From assembly GCA_029262275.1 (NCBI GenBank), contig JAJCZS010000009.1, positions 68,284-132,283 of the forward strand: a stretch of 64,000 bases of DNA, in the 5' to 3' direction. The DNA comes from Deltaproteobacteria bacterium. GTDB taxonomy: Bacteria; Desulfobacterota_D; UBA1144; Nemesobacterales; UBA2774. The notes beneath the pieces are model-generated. The model did no database searches. It saw nothing but the letters and a program-made list of their open reading frames with translations, and was not told where the DNA came from. The translations under genes were made by a program, and so were the position numbers. Below, in pieces: positions 51,962-61,066 of this stretch (position 1 is the stretch's first letter; each line of letters starts with the position of its first letter).

Positions 51962-53410
51962 CTACAAAGAGACTCCCATCTGGAACCCTATTACTAAGGC
52001 GTTTGGTATATCACCTGTGCCGCCGGGCTTAATTACATATTGAACATCGGGCTGGATGTTTAGCCACTGGGTGAGTTGGATTTTATACATCCACTCAAGC
52101 ACCATTTCAAAATCTTCTGATCCGGTTATTTCTGCAGGTGTAAATTCCGTGGGCTGAGGGTTGTTAGGAGCAATTTTATTACTATACTTTCCATAAACAA
52201 CTGCAAACCCAGCGTAATCATTATTTCGTCCAGGTATGAGTCCTTTATAAACCAATCCGGCATTCATAAAAAATGGGAATGTATTTATCTCACTGTCCGG
52301 AGCGAACAGCAAAGAAACAAAAGGATGTAAACCTTGATGCGGATAGTTTGATCCGCTTTCTTTATAAATCATTTGATCTAGCAGGATATAAAATCCGTAG
52401 TTCCCATTTTTAGTAGACGGATCTGTAAAATTATTAAAATCCCTACTCTGATAATAGCCACCAACTTTATAGTTCCCTGGCAGTCCACTAGATTTGAGGC
52501 GTCCGTTTAAGTGGTACCCTGCTTCGGCTATTACAAGATAAGGCCCGTCAAAGCTGAAGTCTGCACCGTGGTGTTTATTCTTAGTCCTCTCAGGGTTGGC
52601 GTTATACACACCAGCCATAATATAGGATTCTTTAGTAGGTCTAGTTTTAACCCTGACTCCCCATGTTGCATTGGGATAAGCTGAAAATCCAACATTAAAG
52701 AAAATACCGACTGGGTTGCCATCAATCCCGTTTTGTACAAAAAGCCAGTACAAAGGAGATGAGAGAAACTCATCGCCACCTGCAATCCGTCCCAACCGGA
52801 TGTTCAACTTATCTTCAAATAAGGACTGCTGCAAACTCAAATCGACCAGCTTGAATGTGCGTCCGCAGCATAGCTGAGCCACGTCGAAAGTATTGCCGAT
52901 ATCTCTTTTAGTAAGGCTACGCCCGCTTCTTTGAGAAGCTGAGATGTGAATGCGCCCTCCCTTCCATCCAAAGAGCTTCTCTGTATGAACCAACAAGTCC
53001 AGACCTATATTGTGAAAATATGCAAATCCCTTTTTCTTACCTCCAACAGGGTTTCCTTGAAAGTCAGCAACATATGTCATTGTGGGTACAATCCCAGCAT
53101 TGTAGAGCTTTGTTCTGAGCCCTCCCCAGTCTCCTGTTAGAAATTTTCTTTTGAGTAATGAGGTTTCTTCATTTTTGATAAATATTTCATTGAATTCTCT
53201 TATTGCTGGGTAGTTCTCAATTAAGAAAACCCAGTCTGGACGCATATCTCTATAAAAGTAAGGTACTGAATCTGTGTATTCTACATAGTCAGGGTTTAAT
53301 CCCGCAGCAATTGGTATGTCCTCTTCAAATTGTGCGTATGAAGGGTTTATAGAGCATGTTACAAATACTAATAAAAGGCTTGTGATAAATAAAAACTTAG
53401 GTGTCCCCAT
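51962..53410 (-). CDS. Carbohydrate-selective porin OprB family
   Basis: Outer-membrane sugar channel, 482 residues. Signal peptide (about 1-26, ending PSYA). The mature protein has the OprB opening FLTGDWGGLRTKLYNAGIVPTMTYVADFQGNPVGG and closing DVQYVIKPGGTGDIPNALVIGFQMGVSL. It shares an A with the stop of the upstream MFS gene (TAATG), so the two are translated together. Together they would form an outer- and inner-membrane sugar route. Confidence 0.92.
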   Translation of the reverse strand: MGTPKFLFITSLLLVFVTCSINPSYAQFEEDIPIAAGLNPDYVEYTDSVPYFYRDMRPDWVFLIENYPAIREFNEIFIKNEETSLLKRKFLTGDWGGLRTKLYNAGIVPTMTYVADFQGNPVGGKKKGFAYFHNIGLDLLVHTEKLFGWKGGRIHISASQRSGRSLTKRDIGNTFDVAQLCCGRTFKLVDLSLQQSLFEDKLNIRLGRIAGGDEFLSSPLYWLFVQNGIDGNPVGIFFNVGFSAYPNATWGVRVKTRPTKESYIMAGVYNANPERTKNKHHGADFSFDGPYLVIAEAGYHLNGRLKSSGLPGNYKVGGYYQSRDFNNFTDPSTKNGNYGFYILLDQMIYKESGSNYPHQGLHPFVSLLFAPDSEINTFPFFMNAGLVYKGLIPGRNNDYAGFAVVYGKYSNKIAPNNPQPTEFTPAEITGSEDFEMVLEWMYKIQLTQWLNIQPDVQYVIKPGGTGDIPNALVIGFQMGVSL

Positions 53411-54822
53411 TAGTGTCCTTTCTTTTGGAGTGTTTCTTCTATTTCTTCAAGAGTTCTGCCTTTAGTCTCAGGAACCAGTTTCCATACAAAAATGAAGCCC
53501 AGGACACCCACCAATGCGTATAGCCAGAAAGTGTAAGAAGGTCCTATGGCTTGGAGAAGTGTTAGGAAGGTAAATGATACAATGAGATTGCAACCCCAGC
53601 TTGTCATGGTTGCTATACTAACGGCTCTACCCCTTACACTAAGTGGAAAGATCTCAGTCATCATAAGCCATGGTATGGGTCCGAAGGAAAAAGCAAAACA
53701 TGCTATATATATCCATACTGCGATAACTGTGATTGTCCCTATTTTGCTTGAGGAAGCGTCTGTTTCAGCCATAAAAGCAATACCAAGTGCTGTTAATGCT
53801 AAAACCATTCCAATTAATCCTGCATACATAAGCGGTTTACGGCCAATTTTATCAATCAGCCAGATTGCAATAAATGTGGCCAAAACATTTACAACACCAA
53901 CGCTTACTGTTGCCCATATAGCTGCTTTTGCAGATTCCATCCCGGCATCTTTAAATATAATAGGTGCGTAGTATATAACTGTGTTTATTCCAACAAACTG
54001 TTGAATGATAAAAAGTCCCACAGCTATTATTAGAGCTGCACTAACCGGATATTTATAAAGATCAGCAAAACTTCCACCCGATTCTATTGAAATTACTTCC
54101 TCAATCTCTTCTAATCCTTTTTGTGCTTCATTCTCATCACCGTCGTATATTTTAACTAGAATATCCTTAGCTTCTTTGTCCCTTCCCTTTTGTATCAACC
54201 ATCTTGGGCTGTATGGTAAGCCAAACATTCCTATTAATAATATAAGAGCTGGTATTACGCTGCTGCCCAGCATTAATCTCCAGTTTCCTGAGCTAGTAAA
54301 TGCACTATCAACAAAATATGCAGCCAAGATTCCAATAGTAATTGCAAGCTGGAAAAGGGTTACAAGGCTTCCCCTGATTTTTGCTGATGAAATTTCGGCA
54401 ATATATAGAGGAGCAGATGCAGAAGCTGCTCCTATCGCAAGGCCTAGGATAAATCTGGAAAGTCCAAGTGTGTTCGCATCAGGAGATAAGGCAGAACCTA
54501 TCGATCCAAAAAGATATAGTATTGCTGCCAGTACTACCATCCTTTTGCGTCCAAGAGTGTCGGCAAGCATGCCGTTGAGAAGAGCCCCTATAACACCACC
54601 TACTAAGACCATAGAAACGATGGTTTCTTTTCCTATAGTTGTAAGGTGGAAACTTTTAGCTATAAACTCAAGTGCGCCACTGATAATTCCAGTATCAAAA
54701 CCAGCCAAAAGACCAGCAAGGGCTGCAATTGCGGAAGCGAATATTACAATAGCATTTATTTTCTGATTTGATTTGGTGTTTGTATTAGGCATTAATTCAC
54801 TAAGTCCCCTGGTTGCACTCAT
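53410..54822 (-). CDS. MFS sugar porter
   Basis: Inner-membrane 12-helix sugar:H+ symporter or facilitator, 470 residues. Sugar-porter signatures are complete: GFDTGIISGALEFI, DTLGRKRM, PLYIAEISSAKIRGSL, a PYSPRWLIQKGR loop, QQFVGINTVIYYAPII, GRKPLM and PETKGRTLEEIE. Closest in layout to XylE/GLUT-type transporters. An alternative start at residue 11 is possible; neither has a clear ribosome site. Leads the MFS-oprB pair. Confidence 0.93.
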   Translation of the reverse strand: MSATRGLSELMPNTNTKSNQKINAIVIFASAIAALAGLLAGFDTGIISGALEFIAKSFHLTTIGKETIVSMVLVGGVIGALLNGMLADTLGRKRMVVLAAILYLFGSIGSALSPDANTLGLSRFILGLAIGAASASAPLYIAEISSAKIRGSLVTLFQLAITIGILAAYFVDSAFTSSGNWRLMLGSSVIPALILLIGMFGLPYSPRWLIQKGRDKEAKDILVKIYDGDENEAQKGLEEIEEVISIESGGSFADLYKYPVSAALIIAVGLFIIQQFVGINTVIYYAPIIFKDAGMESAKAAIWATVSVGVVNVLATFIAIWLIDKIGRKPLMYAGLIGMVLALTALGIAFMAETDASSSKIGTITVIAVWIYIACFAFSFGPIPWLMMTEIFPLSVRGRAVSIATMTSWGCNLIVSFTFLTLLQAIGPSYTFWLYALVGVLGFIFVWKLVPETKGRTLEEIEETLQKKGH

Positions 54823-54977
54823 TATAAGCTTTTTTGCGAAAAAAAGTCAACAGCCAGATTAATTCGAGAGAAACTTATTAGTAGCTTTTATATCTTTCTA
54901 GCTCTATTGGCTTGTTTTAGATATACTGAAGCTATTAGGGCGGTCCTATGTATCACAATTTCTAGCGGAGGTCATTC

Positions 54978-55556
54978 ATGAGAGCATTTAGCCTAGTTAT
55001 ATGCTTAGTAGCAGTCGGATTGTTATTCAGTGCGTGTGCAAGACCTAAGGGCGATACCCCCCAGGAAAAAAGAGATTTCGTGCTTCAAATGAAAGATAAC
55101 GCTTTAGCTAAACTATATGCTGAAAAACCATATGCTAAGGAAGTAGTTAACAAAGCTGCCGGTTATGCGGTGTTTAGTAACTTTAATACTCAACTGCTAA
55201 TAATTGGTTCTGGTAATGGGTACGGGGTAGCGGTAGATAATTCAAATGGTAATGAGATTTTTATGAGAATGGCAGAAGGAGCTGTAGGCCTTGGAGTAGC
55301 TTTTAAAGATTTTGAAGAAGTCATTGTTTTTAACAGTAAAGAGGTTTTTTATAAGTTTGTAACAGAAGGCTGGAATTACTCAGCGCAGGGTGATGCAGCT
55401 GCAAAATATAAAGACGATGGAGGCGCCTCAACTGGTGAAGTGCCTTTAGATTCAGAAGTGGTTGTTTTTCAAATGACTAAAGATGGTCTAGCGCTAAGGG
55501 CCACATTAGGGGCGTCTAAATTTTGGATAGACGACGAACTCAACAATCCTAACTAG
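54978..55556 (+). CDS. SYLF/YSC84-like lipoprotein
   Basis: 192 residues. Lipobox LFSAC (Cys20) after a short signal. The rest matches the SYLF (YSC84) lipid-binding fold: KAAGYAVFSNFNTQLLIIGSGNGYGVAVDN and AEGAVGLGVAFKDFEEVIVFNSKEVFYKFVTEGW. Such proteins associate with membranes or phosphoinositides; function in bacteria is unclear. Followed by mscS-like, 39 bases away. Confidence 0.8.
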   Translation: MRAFSLVICLVAVGLLFSACARPKGDTPQEKRDFVLQMKDNALAKLYAEKPYAKEVVNKAAGYAVFSNFNTQLLIIGSGNGYGVAVDNSNGNEIFMRMAEGAVGLGVAFKDFEEVIVFNSKEVFYKFVTEGWNYSAQGDAAAKYKDDGGASTGEVPLDSEVVVFQMTKDGLALRATLGASKFWIDDELNNPN

Positions 55557-55595
55557 ATTTTATTATAGAAACTGCTTTTTGTATTCCTAAAAAAA

Positions 55596-56906
55596 ATGAA
55601 AGAACGACTAGATGTGATAAACAACGCTCTTTTTAATTTGCTCAATAAACTGCTTCCTAATGTGGAAGCCGGCAGCATAATTTCAATATTATTAACTGCG
55701 ATCATTGCAACCTTACTCGCTATTATCATATTTGTAATTATTAGAAGCATTACAAAGTTTATTGAGAAAAAGATTCTGTCGTTTCAATCTAAAAGAGTAA
55801 GATCTCTCAGGTTTCAACACCAAGAAATACTCACAGGAGATCAAATAACCTGGGGTATAAGCAAATTATTTAACTGGATTCGCTACCTATCATATCTAAT
55901 AATCTTTTATTTATATATAAATACCGTATTTAGCTTCTTCCCCAAAACAAGAGGAATATCTGCAAAACTTTTTGATTATTTTTTAGAAGCAGTGAATTTT
56001 GTTTTAGGTGCCGCGTGGTCTTATATACCCAACTTAATTACTTTGATTGTGATATTTATATTTGGATTTTATTTGATAAAGTTAATAAGACTTTTCTTTA
56101 AGGGGGTTGAAGAAGGAAGAATAAAATTATCAGGCTTTTATCCTGAATGGGCGTCCCCGACTTACGCAATAAGCCGTTTTCTTATAATAGCATTTTTGAT
56201 TATTGTTGCATTCCCATACCTGCCCGGAAAAGACTCGCCTGCATTCCAAGCCGTATCAATTTTCTTTGGAGTTTTAATCTCCTTAGGGTCAACGGGAGCT
56301 GTTTCAAACATAGTTGCTGGAATCGTTCTTACTTATATGCGAGCTTTTAAAATTGGAGATACGGTTCAGATAGCTGACACAAACGGAGATGTGGTTGAAA
56401 AAACTATGTTTGTGACACGTATAAGAACGGTTAAAAATGTTGAGATTACTGTTCCTAATGCAATGGTGTTGAATGATCATATAATTAACTACAGTGCGCT
56501 TGCTGAAAATGAAGGTCTTATATTGCATTCCAAAGTAACTATTGGATATGATGTCCCATGGACGTTAGTTCACGATTTGTTAAAGCAAGCTGCTGCATCT
56601 ACTGAGAGTCTTGAGAAGAGTCCAGATCCTTTCGTCTTACAAACTTCTCTTGATGATTACTATGTTGAGTACGAAATAAATGCTTATTCAAAAAAACCAA
56701 GAGAGATGGCTAGAACTTATAATGAGCTTCATAGGAATATTCAGGACAAATTTCATGAGGCTGGAGTTGAAATAGCATCCCCTGGTCTTATGACATACCG
56801 TGACGGTAGCAAACCAAATATTCCTGACGACTATTTGCCTAAGGATTACAACCCTCCTAAAACGGGTATTTGGCCACTTGGCACATCGCCTAAAAAGCCC
56901 AAATAA
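55596..56906 (+). CDS. Mechanosensitive channel, MscS family
   Basis: 436 residues. Four hydrophobic segments (about 25-52, 86-108, 133-167 and 198-222) lead into the pore-lining third helix of the core, FGVLISLGSTGAVSNIVAGIVLTYMRAFKIGDTVQI, the MscS hallmark, then a beta domain with VVEKTMFVTRIRTVKNVEITVPNAMVLNDHIINYS. The extra N-terminal helices place it in the larger MscS group rather than the 286-residue E. coli type. Releases solutes at osmotic downshock. Confidence 0.92.
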   Translation: MKERLDVINNALFNLLNKLLPNVEAGSIISILLTAIIATLLAIIIFVIIRSITKFIEKKILSFQSKRVRSLRFQHQEILTGDQITWGISKLFNWIRYLSYLIIFYLYINTVFSFFPKTRGISAKLFDYFLEAVNFVLGAAWSYIPNLITLIVIFIFGFYLIKLIRLFFKGVEEGRIKLSGFYPEWASPTYAISRFLIIAFLIIVAFPYLPGKDSPAFQAVSIFFGVLISLGSTGAVSNIVAGIVLTYMRAFKIGDTVQIADTNGDVVEKTMFVTRIRTVKNVEITVPNAMVLNDHIINYSALAENEGLILHSKVTIGYDVPWTLVHDLLKQAAASTESLEKSPDPFVLQTSLDDYYVEYEINAYSKKPREMARTYNELHRNIQDKFHEAGVEIASPGLMTYRDGSKPNIPDDYLPKDYNPPKTGIWPLGTSPKKPK

Positions 56907-56966
56907 AAGTGGTTATTATATTTCGGGATAAATCTCCATAAATATTACAACTGGATACTTTATAAG

Positions 56967-57572
56967 ATGAAAACTAAAATTGTACTAGCTTCCTCATCCC
57001 CCAGGAGAAAAGAGCTTCTCCAGAGTATGGGTATCGAATTTGAGGTAATAGCTCCCACGTCAGATGAATCCTTATTAGATGGTGAGAGGCCAGAGGATTA
57101 TGCACTTAGATTGTCCTCTGAAAAGGCTGTATCTGTTTCAAAAAATCTAAATGGGAATGTTCTGGTAATCGGAGCTGATACTATTGTTGTTGTAGATAAT
57201 GAAATTTTGGGCAAGCCCAAAGATGAAGAAGATGCAGGGGTTATGTTGAGCAAAATTTCAGGCAAAACACATCATGTGCTAACTGCATTTTCAATAACTA
57301 AGCCAGAGGATGAAATTCTCCACACCCATGTTGTGGGAACTGAAGTGATTGTTAAAACTCTTGAACCACAGGAGATACAAGGTTACATTAAAACCACTGA
57401 GCCTATGGATAAAGCAGGTGCCTACGGCATTCAGGGAGTCGGTGCTTTTATGATCAAAGGGATAAGAGGCTCGTATACAAATGTGGTTGGACTTCCCTTA
57501 GTTGAGGTAATAGAAGCATTAAAAAAACTTGGAGCTCTTGATCTTTTTAGCGACGATGGATCTAGAAAGTAA
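56967..57572 (+). CDS. maf: Maf-family nucleotide pyrophosphatase
   Basis: 201 residues. Motif LASSSPRRKELLQSMGIEFEV at the N-terminus, GADTIVVVDNEILGKPKD with the metal and base-binding acidic residues, and KAGAYGIQGVG. Hydrolyses modified (d)NTPs such as m5UTP or dTTP, a house-cleaning role. It overlaps the following yggS by 17 bases. Confidence 0.95.
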   Translation: MKTKIVLASSSPRRKELLQSMGIEFEVIAPTSDESLLDGERPEDYALRLSSEKAVSVSKNLNGNVLVIGADTIVVVDNEILGKPKDEEDAGVMLSKISGKTHHVLTAFSITKPEDEILHTHVVGTEVIVKTLEPQEIQGYIKTTEPMDKAGAYGIQGVGAFMIKGIRGSYTNVVGLPLVEVIEALKKLGALDLFSDDGSRK

Positions 57573-58245
57573 TTTAAACAGTGTCATAAAAAGAATAGAA
57601 AGGGCTGCCGCAAAAGTTGGGCGAGACGCAAGCGAAATAAAGCTTGTTGCTGTAACAAAAAGGGTTGAGCCAGAGCGTGTTATAGAAGCTCTTGAGCATG
57701 GAATAAATACTTTTGGTGAGAATTATGCTCAGGAATTCAGAGATAAATATAAGGTTATAGATCAAACAACTGATAAGGAAATAAACTGGCATTTTATAGG
57801 CCAGATACAAAAAAACAAAGTTAAATATATAGTTGGAAAGGCAAGTCTTATTCATTCTCTTGATTCGCTTTCAGTGGCTCAAGAGATTAATAAAAGGGCG
57901 GAAAGCCTGGGCATTAAAGTATCGGTACTGATAGAAGTAGACACAGGGGGAGAAGAGTCCAAGGGGGGGGTCATTTCCTCTAATTTGGAAGACTTCTTAA
58001 ACGAGTTAAGCAAGCTCCCCGCTATCGATGTTCAGGGGCTGATGACAATGCCCCCTTATTTTGATGATAAAGAGCTGGCAAGACCATACTTTCTGAGACT
58101 TAGAGAAATTAGGGATACTTTTATAACAACTTTCCCCGGGCTTAAGGAACTATCTATGGGGATGAGTGGGGATTTTGAGATAGCTATTGAAGAAGGTGCT
58201 ACAATTATAAGAGTAGGAACAGCAATTTTTGGTGAGAGAGATTAA
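57556..58245 (+). CDS. YggS-family pyridoxal-phosphate homeostasis protein
   Basis: 229 residues. PLP lysine in LVAVTKRVEPE, GENYAQEFRDK, WHFIGQIQKNKVKYI, MGMSGDFEIAIEEGATIIRVGTAIFG: the YggS/PROSC family, which binds PLP and buffers it. The start is ATG 57556; the in-frame TTG at 57529 is rejected as it lies inside maf. The yggS-proC-yggT order follows, a very common arrangement. Confidence 0.96.
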   Translation: MDLESNLNSVIKRIERAAAKVGRDASEIKLVAVTKRVEPERVIEALEHGINTFGENYAQEFRDKYKVIDQTTDKEINWHFIGQIQKNKVKYIVGKASLIHSLDSLSVAQEINKRAESLGIKVSVLIEVDTGGEESKGGVISSNLEDFLNELSKLPAIDVQGLMTMPPYFDDKELARPYFLRLREIRDTFITTFPGLKELSMGMSGDFEIAIEEGATIIRVGTAIFGERD

Positions 58246-58260
58246 CAAGAGAGAAAAGTG

Positions 58261-59076
58261 ATGAATAAAATAGGATTTATAGGCGCAGGCAATATGGCCG
58301 AGGCCCTTATTAAGGGGTTGATTCAGTCTGGGCTTTTTAAGGCTAGTCAGATTTTAATAAGAGACATTGCTAAAAAAAGAGTCGGTCATATAAAATCGAC
58401 TTATAAAGTAAAGGTAGCTACAGATAACAAACAACTTGCTGATGAGTCAGATCTCATAGTGTTAGCTGTGAAGCCTAACCATGTATCAAAAGTAGTAGGC
58501 GAGATAGAGGAGTCTATAACTTCTAAAAAAGTTCTCATATCAATAGCTGCTGGTATACAAACCAGTTCTATTTCAAAGTTGCTCAAAAAGAAATCAAAGA
58601 TAGTCAGAGTAATGCCAAACACACCCGCATTGGTACTTGCAGGATCCTCGGTATTCCATTGTAATGAGAACGTAACATCTAGAGAAAAGAAGCGTGTGAC
58701 AAAAATATTAGAATCTGTTGGAATTGCCCTCATGGTTGAAGATGAGGGTCTTTTGGATCCCGTGACAGGTCTTAGTGGTAGTGGGCCTGCATATGTATCA
58801 ATTTTTATTGAGTCACTTGCTGACGGGGGCGTAAAAATGGGTCTTCCAAGAGATATGGCTCACAAGTTGGCCGCTCAAACAGTTTACGGCACAGCCAAGA
58901 TGATAATAGAAGCTGATGCACATCCAGCTCAGTTTAAAGACAAAGTTTCCTCACCTGGAGGAACTACAATTGAAGGTATACATAATTTAGAAAAGGGTGG
59001 ATTCCGCTCTAGCACCATTTCCGCAGTAGAAGCTGCAACCAAACGCTCAAAAGAATTATCCAAGGGGGATAAGTAA
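58261..59076 (+). CDS. proC: Pyrroline-5-carboxylate reductase
   Basis: Last step of proline synthesis with NAD(P)H. 271 residues; Rossmann GFIGAGNMAEALIKGL at the N-terminus, RVMPNTPALV, and TGLSGSGPAYV with the C-terminal GGTTIEGIHNLEKGGFRSS. Starts at ATG 58261 (a GTG three bases earlier is a weaker choice). Fifteen bases after yggS. Confidence 0.97.
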   Translation: MNKIGFIGAGNMAEALIKGLIQSGLFKASQILIRDIAKKRVGHIKSTYKVKVATDNKQLADESDLIVLAVKPNHVSKVVGEIEESITSKKVLISIAAGIQTSSISKLLKKKSKIVRVMPNTPALVLAGSSVFHCNENVTSREKKRVTKILESVGIALMVEDEGLLDPVTGLSGSGPAYVSIFIESLADGGVKMGLPRDMAHKLAAQTVYGTAKMIIEADAHPAQFKDKVSSPGGTTIEGIHNLEKGGFRSSTISAVEAATKRSKELSKGDK

Positions 59077-59375
59077 TGGATATTGTTGGTGGAAACTTTT
59101 TGCTAGGTATTGCTAAAGTTCTTGATTTAGCGCTAACTATTTATTTGTATATTATTATTGCACGTGCAATAATTTCTTGGGTAAGCCCAAGCCCATATAA
59201 TCCTATTGTACAGTTTTTATATCGTGTCACTGAACCCGTACTTACGTATGCCAGGAGAATAATACCACCTATAGGCGGTACTCTTGATCTATCTCCACTT
59301 ATTGTTATTGCGGTTATTTATTTCTTGAAAGCGTTTCTGGTTAGTTCTTTATTAGAACTAGCTCAGAGGATTTAA
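59076..59375 (+). CDS. YggT-family membrane protein
   Basis: 99 residues, two helices with the YggT core IVRTISW-like ARAIISWVSPSPYNPIVQFLYRVTEPVL and RRIIPPIGGTLDLSPL. Start overlaps the proC stop (TAATG). In other bacteria YggT family proteins take part in K+ and osmotic responses; little is settled. Confidence 0.92.
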   Translation: MDIVGGNFLLGIAKVLDLALTIYLYIIIARAIISWVSPSPYNPIVQFLYRVTEPVLTYARRIIPPIGGTLDLSPLIVIAVIYFLKAFLVSSLLELAQRI

Positions 59376-59416
59376 TCAATTAGTTTTTAAAAATATATTG
59401 CCAAAGTATTGAGATA

Positions 59417-60205
59417 ATGCCCGAAGTATCAATCCAAGGAAATCAAATTCATTATCTAATGGGAGATAATTTAGATAAATCTCGTCCTACACTTTTATTT
59501 ATTCACGGGGCAGGACAGAGTGCTGCTACGTGGAGATATCAGCTGGATTTATTTAGAAATCATCCCGATCTTAATTTTATAGTTCTAGATTTGCCGGGTC
59601 ATGGAGGCTCAAAGGGCGATGGATTTGGAACCGTAGACGATTATAAAGACTTTGTTCTTGAGTTTATCAAAACTCTGGAATTAAGTGATGTTATATTGAT
59701 TGGCCATTCTATGGGTGGTGGGATCTCGATGCTTCTTTCTATAGAGCATCCGGAGGTTGTTCTAGCATGTGTTTTGGCTGCTACTAGTGTAAAACTTAGT
59801 GTTGCCCAGCAGACCTTAGAGCTAGTTAAGAATAACTATCTAGAGTTTTGCGACATATCTCCAACAAGAGCATTTGCTGATGATTCTCCAGAGGTTCTTA
59901 AACAAGAATATAAAAAAGGTTTACTAAACACCAAGCCCGAGGTTTGCTACCAAGACTTAGTTGCCTGTGATAAGTTTGATATTTTAAATGATGTTGAGAA
60001 GATAAATATCCCCACCCTAATTATCTCTGCAGATAAAGATATTATGACTCCACCTAAGCGTGGAGAATATATTCATCAAAAAATTTATGGATCTGAGTAC
60101 TTCGAAATAAAAGGTTCAGGCCATTTCCTAATGCAAGAAAAAGCCCAAGAATTTAATGGAGTTCTGATTGATTTCCTTAATGATTTATCGAGTGATACAA
60201 AATAG
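59417..60205 (+). CDS. Alpha/beta-hydrolase
   Basis: 262 residues. Oxyanion-region LLFIHGAGQSAATWRYQ, nucleophile elbow GHSMGGGIS, acid D in ISADKDIMTPP, and histidine in GSGHFLM. Typical of serine hydrolases acting on esters or of MhpC/RsbQ-like members; substrate unknown. No signal peptide. It follows yggT by 41 bases. Confidence 0.88.
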   Translation: MPEVSIQGNQIHYLMGDNLDKSRPTLLFIHGAGQSAATWRYQLDLFRNHPDLNFIVLDLPGHGGSKGDGFGTVDDYKDFVLEFIKTLELSDVILIGHSMGGGISMLLSIEHPEVVLACVLAATSVKLSVAQQTLELVKNNYLEFCDISPTRAFADDSPEVLKQEYKKGLLNTKPEVCYQDLVACDKFDILNDVEKINIPTLIISADKDIMTPPKRGEYIHQKIYGSEYFEIKGSGHFLMQEKAQEFNGVLIDFLNDLSSDTK

Positions 60206-60333
60206 TTAAGCAACTTTTAAGTAAATAAAAACTATTGATAAATCGACCTTTCGCATTATATTTAATTGGGGTTAGTTGAGAAGCAAGGAGTTAATATTAG
60301 CCCGCATTTATAGAGGTTTAAGAGGGAGTAGTG

Positions 60334-60927
60334 ATGCAGGTTTTTGCAAGGGTTTTAGTTCTAATGATATTTTTTGGGTCAAGCTTTATTCCTTTTGGAA
60401 ATGAGCTATTAGCTCAGAATACGGCTGTGGCACCTATATATATAGACCGAGCAATCTATAAGGCTGCACAGGAGGGCCTTATCTGCAGCAAGGAAACCAT
60501 TGAGAGCTTAGACCCCTCTGAAAGAGAAGCAAGAATAAAAGTTTGCGGCTTTGATTTTGATATTGAAAATGAGATTAAAGAGAGTGATATCGAAGAAACT
60601 AATATCGAAAGCAATGAGCAGCAAGCATCAACTGCCGAGCCTGAAATAGAGACATCGAGTGCTACCTCTGAGCCAGAAGCTTCAACAGCAGAGCCTAATA
60701 GTAGCACAGTAGTTAATAGCGAGGGTGAAGAGGTATCTTTACTTCCTAATCCGGAAGTTGAGTTTGTTGACGAATATGTGTTGAAGTTTGATGGTAACAA
60801 AGACACTATATTTTTCGGTGGTGTAGTGCCGTTCGTGGCTATTCCTGACACCGAGCTTGCGAATGAGGATAGTTTCTTTAATGAAGAAAGCTTTTCTGTG
60901 TTCTTCTATTTAAAAAGAAAATTTTAA
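60334..60927 (+). CDS. Exported hypothetical protein with acidic linker
   Basis: 197 residues. ATG 60334 with GAGGGAG upstream (a GTG three bases before is less likely). Signal peptide (about 1-26), a short folded N-part with a cysteine pair, a disordered acidic linker (about 85-135, many E, S, T), and a C-terminal beta segment VEFVDEYVLKFDGNKDTIFFGGVVPF. Not recognised. Confidence 0.6.
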   Translation: MQVFARVLVLMIFFGSSFIPFGNELLAQNTAVAPIYIDRAIYKAAQEGLICSKETIESLDPSEREARIKVCGFDFDIENEIKESDIEETNIESNEQQASTAEPEIETSSATSEPEASTAEPNSSTVVNSEGEEVSLLPNPEVEFVDEYVLKFDGNKDTIFFGGVVPFVAIPDTELANEDSFFNEESFSVFFYLKRKF

Positions 60928-61007
60928 TTTCCTTTCAGATATATCTTAGCCAGAGCAAATTTAACTCAGCATTTTCTAGTTTTATAATAATTCAAATTAC
61001 AATTCTC

Positions 61008-61035
61008 TTTACTAGAGAGCTAATTTTGTTACACT
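61008..61035 (+). promoter_or_regulatory. Possible promoter of the F420 reductase gene
   Basis: TTTACT (61008-61013), a 16-base spacer and TACACT (61030-61035), about 30 bases before the ATG at 61067. Moderate matches only. AGGAGATAGATA precedes the ATG. Confidence 0.4.
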
Positions 61036-61066
61036 AAATGAACTTTTATTAACAGGAGATAGATAA

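Noticed and set aside
51958..51975. GAGTCT/AGACTC hairpin between the CMD and oprB genes
   Set aside because: Six-bp stem without a T-run on either strand; too weak for a terminator.
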